Of a stretch of DNA of 64,000 bases, positions 22,935 to 31,771 are shown one piece after another; within the stretch, counting starts at the first letter, position 1; every line of letters begins with the position of its first letter. The stretch comes from Oscillospiraceae bacterium. Its GTDB lineage: Bacteria > Bacillota > Clostridia > Oscillospirales > Oscillospiraceae. The stretch covers positions 1 through 64,000 of the forward strand of contig JAFTFT010000005.1 of assembly GCA_017458335.1 (NCBI GenBank). Direction: 5' to 3'. The notes beneath the pieces are model-generated. The model was not told the DNA's origin, ran no database searches, and saw nothing but the letters and a program-made list of their open reading frames with translations. A program made the translations under genes and the position numbers.

Positions 22935-25688
22935 ATGGTAAGAAAAACACTTGTCATCAACGGCGTGACCCGCAATCTGGTCCTGGCTCAGGACGAGACC
23001 CTCGCAAAGGTCCTGCGTGAGCATCTGCTGCTCACAGGCTGCAAGATCGGCTGCGGCGAAGGCCACTGCGGCGCCTGCAACGTCATCATGAACGGCAAGG
23101 TCACCAAGTCCTGCATCGTGAAGATGAGCAAGGTTCCCGACAATGCTGAGATCACCACCATCGAGGGTGTCGGCACGCTCAGCGACATGCACCCCCTGCA
23201 GGTTGCCTGGATGGCGCATGGCTGCGCCCAGTGCGGTTTCTGCACCCCGGGCTTCATTATCAGCGCCAAGGTCCTGCTGGAGCAGAATCCGAACCCGACC
23301 CGCGAAGAGGTCCGCGACTGGTTCAACAAGACCCGCAACCTCTGCCGCTGCACCGGCTACAAGCCGCTGGTTGACGCCGTCATGGATGCAGCCGCGGTTC
23401 TGCGCGGTGAGATGAGCAAGGAAGACCTGATCTTCAAGCCCACCGGCGACAGCATCAAGGGCACCAAGTACATCCGTCCCTCCGCGGCCCAGAAGGTCAC
23501 CGGTACCTGGGACTTCGGTGCAGATGACGCGCTGAAGATGCCCGGCTGCCTGCGTCTGGCCCTTACCCAGGCAAAGGTCTCCCACGCCAACATCAAGTCC
23601 ATCGACACGAGTGAAGCCGAGAAGATGCCCGGCGTCGTCAAGGTCATCACCTACAAGGACATCCTGGCCGCCGGCGGTTCCAACAAGATCAACGGCCTCG
23701 TCATGCTGCCGAAACACAACAAGACCGACGGCTTTGAGCGCCCGGTTCTGTGTTCTGACAAGATCTTCCAGTTCGGCGATGCCATCGCCATTGTCGCCGC
23801 CGACACCGAGGAACATGCCCGTGCCGCTGCCGATGCCGTCAAGGTCGACATCGAAGAGCTGCCCGCCTACATGAGTGCTCTCGACGCTATGGCTCCCGAC
23901 GCCATCGAGATCCACCCGGGTACCCCGAACGTCTTCTTCGAGACCAACTGCATCAAGGGACCGGACTTCGACTGGGACAGCGTGCCCGATGCCCAGCAGG
24001 TCGAGATCGAGAGCTACTGCTCACGCCAGCCGCATCTGCACCTCGAGCCGGACAACGGCTACGGCTACATCGATGAAGACGGCATGGTCACCGTCCACTC
24101 CAAGTCCATCGGCATCCATCTGCACATGCCGATGATCGCCGACGGCATCGGCGTTCCGATGGAAAAGCTCCGCATCGTCCAGAACCATGCCGGCGGTACC
24201 TTCGGCTACAAGTTCTCCCCGACGAACGAGGCCCTCATCGGCGCGGCCGCCAAGATCCTGGGCGTTCCCGTATCCCTGAACTTCAACCAGTTCCAGAACA
24301 TCACCTATACCGGCAAGCGTTCCCCGGCCTTCATGCACATCAAGCTGGCGGCCGACAAGAACGGCAAGCTGCTGGCTCTCTGGGGCGACAACTATGTCGA
24401 CCACGGCCCGTACTCCGAGTTCGGCGATCTGCTGACCATGCGTCTGAGCCAGTTCACCGGCGCCGGCTACGGCATCCCCTCCATCCGCAACAAGAGCCAG
24501 ACGGTCTTCACGAACCACGCCTGGGGCTCCGCCTTCCGTGCCTACGGTTCTCCGCAGAGCTTCATGGGCTCGGATATCGCCATCGACTGCCTCGCTGCCA
24601 AGATGGGCATCGATCCGTTCGAGATGCGCGCGATGAACTGCTACAAGGAGTCCGAAGGCACCACCATTCCGACCGGTTATCCGCCTGAGGTCTACTGCGA
24701 AGAGGCCCTGTTCGACAAGGCCCGCCCGCTGTATGAAGCCGGCAAGAAGAGAGTTGCCGAGAAGAACGCCGCCTCCGACGGACGCTATAAGTACGGCATC
24801 GGCGTCTCCCTGGGTGTCTACGGCTGCGGCCTGGACGGTGTTGACACCTCCTCCGCCTATGCCGAGCTGAATCCGGACGGAACGGTCACCATGTACGCCT
24901 CCTGGGAGGATCACGGACAGGGCGCCGACATGGGCGTTCTGGTCTCCGCCCATGAGACCCTGCGCCAGGCCGGCATCAAGCCCGAGCAGATCCGCCTGGT
25001 CATGAACGACACCAAGTACACTCCGAACTCCGGACCTGCCGGCGGTTCCCGCTCCCAGGTCATGTCCGGCAACGCCTGCCGTCTCGCGGCCGAGGCGCTG
25101 GTTGCCGAGATGAAGAAGGACGACGGTACCTTCCGCACCTATGACGAGATGGTCGCCGACGGCAAGAAGCTGAAGGTTGAGGGCAACTGGGTCACCACCT
25201 TCTGCGCCGATCATCCGATCGATCAGGATACCGCCCAGGGCGATCCGTTTGCCACCTACATGTACACCATCTTCCTGCCCGAAGTCTGCGTCGATACCCA
25301 GACCGGCAAGGTCAAGGTCGAGAAGTTCACCTGCGTGGCAGACGTCGGTACCATCATGAACAAGCTGCTGGTCGACGGCAACTTCTACGGCGGCCTGGCA
25401 CAGGGCATCGGCCTTGCGCTGACCGAGGACTTCGAGGATCTGTCGAAGCACACCAGCCTGCTCAAGTGCGGCATCCCGTACATCAAGGACATCCCCGATG
25501 ACATCGAGCTCGTCTACAACGAGACCTATCGTCCCTCCGGCCCCTACGGTGCTGCCGGCTGCGGCGAGGCCCCGCTGGATGCGCCGCACCCGGCCATCCT
25601 GAACGCGATCTACAATGCCACCGGAGCCCGCGTCACCCGCATTCCGGCCACGCCGGACAAGGTGCTTGCCGCGCTGAAGGAACTCTGA
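22935..25688 (+). CDS. Molybdenum hydroxylase (aldehyde oxidoreductase, Mop/xanthine-dehydrogenase family)
   Basis: 917 residues, close to the ~907 of the Desulfovibrio aldehyde oxidoreductase. Residues 1-80: plant-ferredoxin-like 2Fe-2S domain with Cys40, Cys45, Cys48 and Cys60. Residues ~95-140: helical second 2Fe-2S domain (CAQCGFCTPGF and CRCTGY). Then the two molybdopterin domains with the GGTFGYKF-type segment, the FRAYGSPQ loop and the terminal catalytic Glu in GAAGCGEAPLDAPHPA. All cofactors in one chain, no FAD domain, so electrons leave to an external partner. No signal peptide: cytoplasmic. AGGAGG lies 7 bases before ATG. The genes from 25878 onward are its presumed maturation or electron-transfer partners. 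Confidence 0.9.
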   Translation: MVRKTLVINGVTRNLVLAQDETLAKVLREHLLLTGCKIGCGEGHCGACNVIMNGKVTKSCIVKMSKVPDNAEITTIEGVGTLSDMHPLQVAWMAHGCAQCGFCTPGFIISAKVLLEQNPNPTREEVRDWFNKTRNLCRCTGYKPLVDAVMDAAAVLRGEMSKEDLIFKPTGDSIKGTKYIRPSAAQKVTGTWDFGADDALKMPGCLRLALTQAKVSHANIKSIDTSEAEKMPGVVKVITYKDILAAGGSNKINGLVMLPKHNKTDGFERPVLCSDKIFQFGDAIAIVAADTEEHARAAADAVKVDIEELPAYMSALDAMAPDAIEIHPGTPNVFFETNCIKGPDFDWDSVPDAQQVEIESYCSRQPHLHLEPDNGYGYIDEDGMVTVHSKSIGIHLHMPMIADGIGVPMEKLRIVQNHAGGTFGYKFSPTNEALIGAAAKILGVPVSLNFNQFQNITYTGKRSPAFMHIKLAADKNGKLLALWGDNYVDHGPYSEFGDLLTMRLSQFTGAGYGIPSIRNKSQTVFTNHAWGSAFRAYGSPQSFMGSDIAIDCLAAKMGIDPFEMRAMNCYKESEGTTIPTGYPPEVYCEEALFDKARPLYEAGKKRVAEKNAASDGRYKYGIGVSLGVYGCGLDGVDTSSAYAELNPDGTVTMYASWEDHGQGADMGVLVSAHETLRQAGIKPEQIRLVMNDTKYTPNSGPAGGSRSQVMSGNACRLAAEALVAEMKKDDGTFRTYDEMVADGKKLKVEGNWVTTFCADHPIDQDTAQGDPFATYMYTIFLPEVCVDTQTGKVKVEKFTCVADVGTIMNKLLVDGNFYGGLAQGIGLALTEDFEDLSKHTSLLKCGIPYIKDIPDDIELVYNETYRPSGPYGAAGCGEAPLDAPHPAILNAIYNATGARVTRIPATPDKVLAALKEL

Positions 25689-25700
25689 GAAAATGATTCT

Positions 25701-25727
25701 GTCTCCCGCCCCGGCGGGGCGGGAGAC
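25701..25727. terminator. GC-rich hairpin after the hydroxylase gene
   Basis: GTCTCCCGCCC pairs perfectly with GGGCGGGAGAC. No T tract follows, so it may act as an mRNA-end stabiliser or partial terminator. Confidence 0.5.
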
Positions 25728-25785
25728 AAACCGGGCACTTGAAACGGAGTGCCCGCCGTACGGAGGGCATTCTGATCCGCAGTCT

Positions 25786-25838
25786 TTGCAAAAATCAGCC
25801 GCGATGCTATAATAGAGAGGTCCTTCGGGACCTCTCTA
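25786..25838 (+). promoter_or_regulatory. Promoter with a hairpin at the transcript start
   Basis: TTGCAA (25786-25791), 16-base spacer, TATAAT (25808-25813). Immediately downstream, AGAGAGGTCC-TTCG-GGACCTCTCT (25814-25837) is a perfect 10-pair stem with a UUCG loop, which would sit at or straddle the 5' end of the mRNA of the maturation cassette. Confidence 0.6.
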
Positions 25839-25877
25839 TGTTCTAAGACCATTCTGTTACCGGGAGGGGAAAACGGT

Positions 25878-28172
25878 ATGCCTGAGATTCAGGAGCGTGG
25901 TTCAACCCATGTGTATAAAGTCAACCGCATCTCCAAAGAAGAAATGGAGAGTATGGTGGCGCGCTGCGTCTATGAGGAACCGCCGTTCTGCAATGCGGCT
26001 TGTCCGCTGAAGCTGGATACCCGCGCATTTCTGAAGGCGGCGGCAGGCGGGGACTTCAAGAAGGCGCTGCAGCTTTATGAGAAGGCGACACCGTTTCCCC
26101 TGATTCTGTCGATGGGCTGTGAAGCGCCCTGTGAGACAGCGTGCCGCCTGTGTGAACGGGGAGACGGAATTGCGGTGCGTGCGGTGGAAGCCGCTGCGGC
26201 GCGTTACGGACAGGCCTCCAGACTCGGAAGCGTCTTCCGGACAAAGAAAAAGAAAACCGTCGCCGTGCTGGGCTCAGGGCTGTTCCCGCTGTTTCTTGCC
26301 GGAGAACTGGAAAAGAAAGCCTATCCGACCACGGTGTTCTGTGAACAGGATGATCTGGAGGCCTTCCTGCACTGTGAGACGGAGTTCCTGGATGAAGAGG
26401 CCTTTGCCCTGGAACTCAAACGGCTGAAGGGCAAGGACATTCAGTTCGTCTTCGGCTGCGACCCGGATGAGGCCTTTTTCGCCAGGCAGCGGGAGGCCTT
26501 CGATGTGCTCTGCGCGTCCGAAACCGTGGCGAAGAAACTCTTTCCTTCCGAAGAGGCGGACCCGGCGCTCATGATTCTTGCGTCAGAAAAGCTCGTCACC
26601 GGCTGCGGCTCAGGCGTCATGGCGGCCGCTTTCGGGGCGAAGAAGGCCGCCCTCACGGTGGACCGCCTGGCCCAGAACCTGGATCCGCGCAATATGCGCG
26701 GAAGCGAAGGGGCCGTCGAAAGCAGACTCTATACGGACCTCTCGGAGGCTTCCGCACTCCGTCGCGTCCCGTCGGAGCAGGGCGGCTATACGCCGGAACA
26801 GGCGGCACAGGAGGCGGCAAGATGCATCCAGTGTCACTGTGAAGAGTGCATGAAGAGCTGCGCCTATCTGAAACATTACAAGAAATACCCCGGCCTGCTG
26901 TCCAAGGAAATCTACAACAACACACAGATCATCATGGGCGACCACCAGCTCAATAAGCCGATGAACGCCTGCACTCTCTGCGGCCAGTGCACGGCGGTCT
27001 GTCCCAACGGCTTTGATATGGCCCACGTCTGTGCGGTGGCGCGGCGGAATATGGTCTCTACGGACAAGATGCCCCTGGCGCCGCATGAGTTCGCGCTGAT
27101 GGACATGCTGTTTTCAAACGGAGACGCCTTCCTCAGCCGGCCGCAGCCCGGCTTTGAGACCTGCCGCTATGTCTTCTTCCCCGGGTGTCAGGCCTCGGCG
27201 ATCGCACCGGAGACGGTGAAGGCCGCGTATCTTGATCTCTGCAGCCGCCTCGATGGAGGCGTGGCGCTGATGCTGGGCTGCTGCGGGGCCATCTGCGACT
27301 GGGCGGGACGCTGCGAAATGCAGGAGAGCACGCGGGAGTTCCTTCTGACAGAGCTCTCCAGGCTGGGAGATCCGGTGATCATCGCAGGCTGCCCCAGCTG
27401 CCGGAAGGAACTGGCGGAATCCGTCGGCGGAGAAGTCGTCGGGATCTGGGACATTCTGGAGCGGATCGGTCTGCCGGAGGGCACAAAAAGAATCAACCGC
27501 CCGGCCGCGCTGCACGATTCCTGCGGAGCCCGCGGCGATGCCCATACCCAGCAGGCGATCCGGAACCTGGCTTCCAGGCTCGGCGTCCGGATTGTTGAGA
27601 CGAAATACTCCGGAGACCGCTCTCCCTGCTGCGGCTACGGCGGACTTACGGCTTATGCCAATCCGGAGGTTGCCGGGGAAATCACGCGGAAAGCGCTGGA
27701 GCGCACGGATGCACCGTATATCACCTACTGCATGGCCTGCAGGGACCGGTTTGCCCGGGAGGGGAGAGAATCCAGGCATATCCTGGAACTGATCTACGGA
27801 ACGGACGCCGGGGCGCCGCCGGATATCAGCGAGAAACGATACAACCGTCTGAATCTGAAGAGAGAGCTCCTCCGGGAGTTCTGGCAGGAGGAAACCGCCG
27901 AGATGAAGCTGGACTATGAACTGACATTTACGGATGAAGCGCGCAGCCTGATGGACAGCCGGATGATCCTGACGGACGATGTGATCGCGGTGCTGAACGA
28001 TTACCGGGAGCACGGCGAGGCCGTTCTGGATTCGGAGACCGGCCTGCTGATTGCCCGCCGACGCCTCGGAAACGCCACCTTCTGGGTCAAATTCACCGAG
28101 GATCAGGAGCAGGGCTATACCGTGCACGGGGCATACAGCCACCGGATGAATGTGGTCAGGAGGGAAGGCTGA
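25878..28172 (+). CDS. Fe-S/flavin pyridine-nucleotide oxidoreductase-like dicluster protein
   Basis: 764 residues. Residues ~30-90: the Fe-S domain of glutamate-synthase small subunits (CNAACPLKLDTRAFLKAA and CEAPCETACRLC). Residues ~125-250: a degenerate Rossmann unit (KTVAVLGSGLFPLFLAG), so FAD or NAD binding may be weakened. Residues ~310-390: CIQCHCEECMKSCAYLKHY and CTLCGQCTAVCPNGF, two ferredoxin-like clusters. Residues ~430-610: two CCG domains (MLGCCGAICDWAGR; SPCCGYGGLTAY) as in heterodisulfide reductase. C-terminal ~90 residues separate. Likely electron carrier between pyridine nucleotide or ferredoxin and the hydroxylase. I recall the same architecture as the dicluster-binding protein next to aldehyde oxidoreductase in Desulfovibrio. 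Stop and next start share a base (TGATG). Confidence 0.8.
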   Translation: MPEIQERGSTHVYKVNRISKEEMESMVARCVYEEPPFCNAACPLKLDTRAFLKAAAGGDFKKALQLYEKATPFPLILSMGCEAPCETACRLCERGDGIAVRAVEAAAARYGQASRLGSVFRTKKKKTVAVLGSGLFPLFLAGELEKKAYPTTVFCEQDDLEAFLHCETEFLDEEAFALELKRLKGKDIQFVFGCDPDEAFFARQREAFDVLCASETVAKKLFPSEEADPALMILASEKLVTGCGSGVMAAAFGAKKAALTVDRLAQNLDPRNMRGSEGAVESRLYTDLSEASALRRVPSEQGGYTPEQAAQEAARCIQCHCEECMKSCAYLKHYKKYPGLLSKEIYNNTQIIMGDHQLNKPMNACTLCGQCTAVCPNGFDMAHVCAVARRNMVSTDKMPLAPHEFALMDMLFSNGDAFLSRPQPGFETCRYVFFPGCQASAIAPETVKAAYLDLCSRLDGGVALMLGCCGAICDWAGRCEMQESTREFLLTELSRLGDPVIIAGCPSCRKELAESVGGEVVGIWDILERIGLPEGTKRINRPAALHDSCGARGDAHTQQAIRNLASRLGVRIVETKYSGDRSPCCGYGGLTAYANPEVAGEITRKALERTDAPYITYCMACRDRFAREGRESRHILELIYGTDAGAPPDISEKRYNRLNLKRELLREFWQEETAEMKLDYELTFTDEARSLMDSRMILTDDVIAVLNDYREHGEAVLDSETGLLIARRRLGNATFWVKFTEDQEQGYTVHGAYSHRMNVVRREG

Positions 28173-28393
28173 TGGCCATCGAGAGAAACTATTATACCAT
28201 TGACCCGGAGGGAAAACTGGAGTGCATGAAGTGCCATGTCCCTCTGATCAAGGGCAAGGCAAAGTTCATGTATCTGGACAACGGTTTTCCCGTGGAACTG
28301 CCGGTCTGCCCGGTCTGCGGTTTTGTCTATGTGCCGGAGGAGCTGGCGCTGGGGAAGGTCGCCTCCGTGGAACGGGCGCTGGAGGACAAATGA
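28172..28393 (+). CDS. Small two-CxxC redox protein (DVU_1557-like)
   Basis: 73 residues: CMKCHVPL near residue 18 and CPVCGFVYVPEELALGKV near 46 form a rubredoxin- or zinc-ribbon-like knuckle (CxxC...CxxC). It could hold iron or zinc, or carry persulfide. Coupled at both ends: TGATG with the upstream gene and ATGA with the downstream one. The assignment to the DVU_1557 redox family rests on recalled gene order. Confidence 0.75.
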   Translation: MAIERNYYTIDPEGKLECMKCHVPLIKGKAKFMYLDNGFPVELPVCPVCGFVYVPEELALGKVASVERALEDK

Positions 28394-28905
28394 ACGGACA
28401 CCCCGGCGGAGCGGAGCATACCCGGCACATGCTGGAGCTGGCTGATCTTCCGGCAGGGGCCGGGGTTCTGGACATGGGTGCCGGTGCGGGAGAAGCGGTG
28501 GCACTGCTGAACAGCCTCGGCTGCCGCGCGGAGGGAATCGACCTCAGACCGCGGACGGACCGGATCCGGGAAGGGGATTTCCTGTCCGCGCCCTATCCGG
28601 ATGAGAGCTTTGACGCGGTGCTGAGCCAGTGCGCGTTCTTCGTTTCGGGAGATCCGGAGGGGGCTCTGAGAGAAGCCCGGCGGCTCCTGAAGCCGGGCGG
28701 AAAGCTGATGCTCTCGGACGTGGAGTTTGCACCGCTGAGGCCGATGACGGAAGAAGCCGGATTCCGGATCCTTTTTGATGAGGATCTGAGCGCGGCCTGG
28801 AAGGAGTATTACATCGAAGCGCTCTGGCGCGGAGAGACCTGTGACTGTGAGCTGCCGAAGGGAAAATGCGGATATCGTCTGCTGATCGCGGAGAAGGAGA
28901 AGTAA
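28390..28905 (+). CDS. Class I SAM-dependent methyltransferase (DVU_1556-like)
   Basis: 171 residues from ATG 28390. Motif I VLDMGAGAGEAVALL near residue 25, acidic motif II EGIDLRP, motif post-I SFDAVLSQCAFFV, and the ArsM/UbiE-like RRLLKPGGKLMLSDV near 105. The C-terminal part keeps a short CDCELPKGKCGY with three cysteines, atypical for small-molecule methyltransferases and consistent with a role in sulfur or metal chemistry. Member of the hydroxylase-associated cassette. Confidence 0.8.
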   Translation: MNGHPGGAEHTRHMLELADLPAGAGVLDMGAGAGEAVALLNSLGCRAEGIDLRPRTDRIREGDFLSAPYPDESFDAVLSQCAFFVSGDPEGALREARRLLKPGGKLMLSDVEFAPLRPMTEEAGFRILFDEDLSAAWKEYYIEALWRGETCDCELPKGKCGYRLLIAEKEK

Positions 28906-28907
28906 AC

Positions 28908-29333
28908 ATGGATCTGTTTGACCAAATCATCGAGCTCGGCCGATACGGATATTCCTGCGGCCAGATTCTGGCGCTGCTGCTGGAAAAGGTGACCGGGGAG
29001 GAAAACCCCGCTCTGGTCAAGGCCCTGGGCGGCCTGGACGGCGGCGTCGGCTATTCGAAGGGCTGCTGCGGCTGTATGACGGGGGGCGCCTGCCTGATCT
29101 CTTCCTTCACGGGAAAGGGCGGCGATTTCGAGTACGAGCACCCGGAGCACAAGTCGGCACTGGGTGAATTTACCCGGTGGTTTCAGGACGAGATGACTGC
29201 GGATTACGGCGGCATCAACTGCGAAGACATCATCGGCACGGATCCCGCCAAGCGGGTGGAGTACTGCCCGCAGATCATGGCGGCGAGCTTTGAAAAATGT
29301 ATGGAGATTCTGGAAGAGAAAGGACTGCTCTGA
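28908..29333 (+). CDS. C-GCAxxG-C-C family protein (DVU_1555-like)
   Basis: 141 residues from ATG 28908, two bases after the methyltransferase stop. The family's Cys pattern is present: an N-terminal YSCGQILALL, the central KGCCGCMTGGACLISSF, INCEDIIG and EYCPQIMAASFEKC. These proteins are thought to bind redox-active Cys or metal centres; no reaction is established. It lies between the methyltransferase and the ligase in the same order as in the Desulfovibrio group I recall. Confidence 0.8.
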   Translation: MDLFDQIIELGRYGYSCGQILALLLEKVTGEENPALVKALGGLDGGVGYSKGCCGCMTGGACLISSFTGKGGDFEYEHPEHKSALGEFTRWFQDEMTADYGGINCEDIIGTDPAKRVEYCPQIMAASFEKCMEILEEKGLL

Positions 29334-29352
29334 CCTGGGGCGTATACGCGGC

Positions 29353-30531
29353 ATGAGACGGAGTCGGATCGACAGCTTCATCATGGAGCAGGAGGGCCTG
29401 CAGACCCTGAACAGAAAAGAGATCGAAGCGGTTCAGCTGGAAAAGCTGAACCGCGTTCTGGCGATGGAGAGAAAGCGGGCCGGCTTTTACCGGAATCTGC
29501 CGGAACGGCTGAACAGCCTCGCGGAGCTCAAAGATCTCCCCTTTACTACGGAAGAGGATCTGGCACAGCATGCACCCGGCCTGCTGCTCCGGTCTCAGGC
29601 GGAGATTCAGCGGGTGCTCTCCGACGCCACCTCGGGCACCACCGGTGCGGCCAAGCGTGTTTTCTACACCGAAGGGGACTGCCGGAACACTGTCCGGCTG
29701 TTTGTGGCAGGCCTCGGTGAACTGATCGGACCGGGCAGCGTGACGATGATCTGCTTTCCGTTTTCCGGACCTCACGGGCTGGGGGAGTTGATCAGCGAAG
29801 CCGTCGAAGGCCTCGGCGCGAAGCCCCTGAAACTGGGCGCCGGGCTGAGCTATGGGGAATACCGCGGGGTGATGGCGGAGGAAAAGCCGGACACCTTTGT
29901 CGGTATGCCGGTTCAGCTGCTGTCGATGCTGCGCGTCTGCGGGAACGGAAGCCTGGAGCGGGCGCTGGTCAGCGGGGATGCGTGTCCGCGGACCGTGACG
30001 GAGGCCTGTGAAAAGATCCTTGGAACAAAATTGTTTCCACACTACGGCTCCCGCGAAATGGCGCTGGGCGGTGCGATCTGCTGCCCTGCCCATGAGGGGA
30101 TGCACCTGCGGGAAAACCATGTCATCGCGGAAATCATTGACCCGGCAGGAAACCCGCTTATGCCGGGAGAGACCGGGGAGCTGGTGATCACCACCATCGG
30201 GATGGAAGCCATGCCCCTGATCCGCTACCGAACCGGGGATTTTACCCGGATTCTGCCGGACAGATGCCCCTGCGGCAGCGAGGTGCTGCGCCTGGACACG
30301 GTACACCGCGGCGGGAGAGCCTCCGAGATGGAGAAACTGGACGGGAGGATGTTTTCCCTTCCCTGGGTAGCGGACTACCGGGCGGAGAGACGAAACGGAA
30401 GGCTGCGGATGGAGGTCCTGACCTGCGGAGAAGGAACGCCGCCTCCCCTGGACGCGGAGTGGAAACTGCGGCAGGTCACGGCGGAGGACCGGGCACTGTA
30501 CCACGGGAAGAGAACCGTTGAAGAAACCTGA
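29353..30531 (+). CDS. AMP-dependent CoA-ligase-like enzyme (DVU_1553-like)
   Basis: 392 residues, short for an ANL enzyme and closest to phenylacetate-CoA-ligase types. ATG 29353 chosen (ATG 29383 also possible). Phosphate-binding loop SDATSGTTGAAKRVFY near residue 93, LFPHYGSREMALGG near 220, and RYRTGDFTRI near 290 with the conserved Asp and Arg. The C-terminal lid domain is small. It adenylates a carboxylate or a sulfur carrier; within a cofactor-maturation cassette the true substrate is open. Confidence 0.8.
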   Translation: MRRSRIDSFIMEQEGLQTLNRKEIEAVQLEKLNRVLAMERKRAGFYRNLPERLNSLAELKDLPFTTEEDLAQHAPGLLLRSQAEIQRVLSDATSGTTGAAKRVFYTEGDCRNTVRLFVAGLGELIGPGSVTMICFPFSGPHGLGELISEAVEGLGAKPLKLGAGLSYGEYRGVMAEEKPDTFVGMPVQLLSMLRVCGNGSLERALVSGDACPRTVTEACEKILGTKLFPHYGSREMALGGAICCPAHEGMHLRENHVIAEIIDPAGNPLMPGETGELVITTIGMEAMPLIRYRTGDFTRILPDRCPCGSEVLRLDTVHRGGRASEMEKLDGRMFSLPWVADYRAERRNGRLRMEVLTCGEGTPPPLDAEWKLRQVTAEDRALYHGKRTVEET

Positions 30532-30584
30532 GGTCTGTGGCGCGGAGCCTGCCCGGAGAGAAACAGGTTTTTTACATTTTTCTC

Positions 30585-30613
30585 TTGTCGGAAGACTGAT
30601 ATGGAGTTAAAAT
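30585..30613 (+). promoter_or_regulatory. Promoter of the GTPase-radical SAM pair
   Basis: TTGTCG (30585-30590), 17-base spacer, TAAAAT (30608-30613), 96 bases before the GTPase ATG. It makes the last two genes of the cassette separately expressible. Confidence 0.5.
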
Positions 30614-30708
30614 AAACTAATAAAGCTAATAAAGATCGATAAGATCGATCGAGATTGCAGGCGCACTGAGGGCCGGCAAAAACAGAACAGAAAGAGAAGT
30701 GACCGGTA

Positions 30709-31770
30709 ATGAAGAAATTTGCGGTATTCAGCGGCTTTCTCGGCTCGGGAAAGACCACGACAATGATGGCGCTGACCGACTATTACACGGCGCATCACGG
30801 AAGGGCGGCCATGATCTCCAACGACCTCGGCCATGGGGTTACACTGGCGGACCACTGTTATGCCCGACTCTGCGGCTGCAATGCCTCGGAGATGACCGAC
30901 GAGTGCATCTGCTACCAGAACGAAAATCTGGCGGACCGGCTGAGGTCGTATTACGACGATGGCTGTGAGCTGGTGATCTCGGACATACCCGGCTTCGGCG
31001 TCGGTGCGCTGGAACATGTCTATCACGGCCTGACAGAGAAATATCCAGGGGAGTTTGACCTGGCGCCCTTTACGGTTCTGGTGGAGCCCAGAACGGTGGC
31101 CATTCTGCGTGACGGGACAGGTGGAGATCTGGAATACCTGTATGACACCCAACTGGTGGAGGCGGATCTTATCGTACTGAACAAATGCGATCTGATGGAT
31201 GAAAATCGGCGGGAAGAGGATGTCCGGTGGCTACGCGGGCGTTACCCTGAGGCAGAAGTCCTCTGTATCAGCGCACTCAGGGCCGAGGGCCTGGAAGAAC
31301 TGTCGCAGGCGCTGGCGCGGGGAAAGGCCTCCATGCGCCGGCCGGAGATCGGCTATGGCGGAGAGGCCTTCCGGGCGGCCATGGGCAGGATCAGCGAATT
31401 CTATCTTCAGTTTCGCGCGGTCGTCTGCTGCAATGATTTTGACGGTAACGCCTGGCTGAGCGAAATGGCGGGGGCACTGAAAACGGAGATCGAAAAAGCC
31501 GGATACGAGGTTCCGCATTTCAAACTTCTGGCCTGGGAGCCGGAAGGAGACTTCGGGAAAGTGGACCTGCTGGGAACAGAAAGAGAGATCGAGGTGAACC
31601 ATCGCTTTGCCCGCCCCTGTACGGACCTTGCCGCGGTGCTGAATGCCAGTGCGGTCTGCCCTGCCGGGATTCTGGAACAGGTGGCCATGGATACCGTCAG
31701 AACGGTTTCCGACCGGTATCAGCTGGAGCTGACGGTGTTCAAGAAAGAATGCTTCGGTATGGGGGGCTGA
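30709..31770 (+). CDS. CobW/G3E-type GTPase metallochaperone-like protein
   Basis: 353 residues. P-loop GFLGSGKTT at residues 9-17, Walker B-like VISDIPGFG, base-specificity motif VLNKCDLMD. The metal-binding site typical of the family (GCxCC) is altered to ECICYQNENL, with one Cys pair reduced to C-x-C. The C-terminal domain differs from CobW. Such GTPases deliver metals or cofactors to client proteins. Next to a molybdoenzyme maturation cassette, insertion of metal or modified cofactor is plausible but unproven. The radical SAM gene begins one base after the stop. Confidence 0.8.
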   Translation: MKKFAVFSGFLGSGKTTTMMALTDYYTAHHGRAAMISNDLGHGVTLADHCYARLCGCNASEMTDECICYQNENLADRLRSYYDDGCELVISDIPGFGVGALEHVYHGLTEKYPGEFDLAPFTVLVEPRTVAILRDGTGGDLEYLYDTQLVEADLIVLNKCDLMDENRREEDVRWLRGRYPEAEVLCISALRAEGLEELSQALARGKASMRRPEIGYGGEAFRAAMGRISEFYLQFRAVVCCNDFDGNAWLSEMAGALKTEIEKAGYEVPHFKLLAWEPEGDFGKVDLLGTEREIEVNHRFARPCTDLAAVLNASAVCPAGILEQVAMDTVRTVSDRYQLELTVFKKECFGMGG

Positions 31771-31771
31771 G

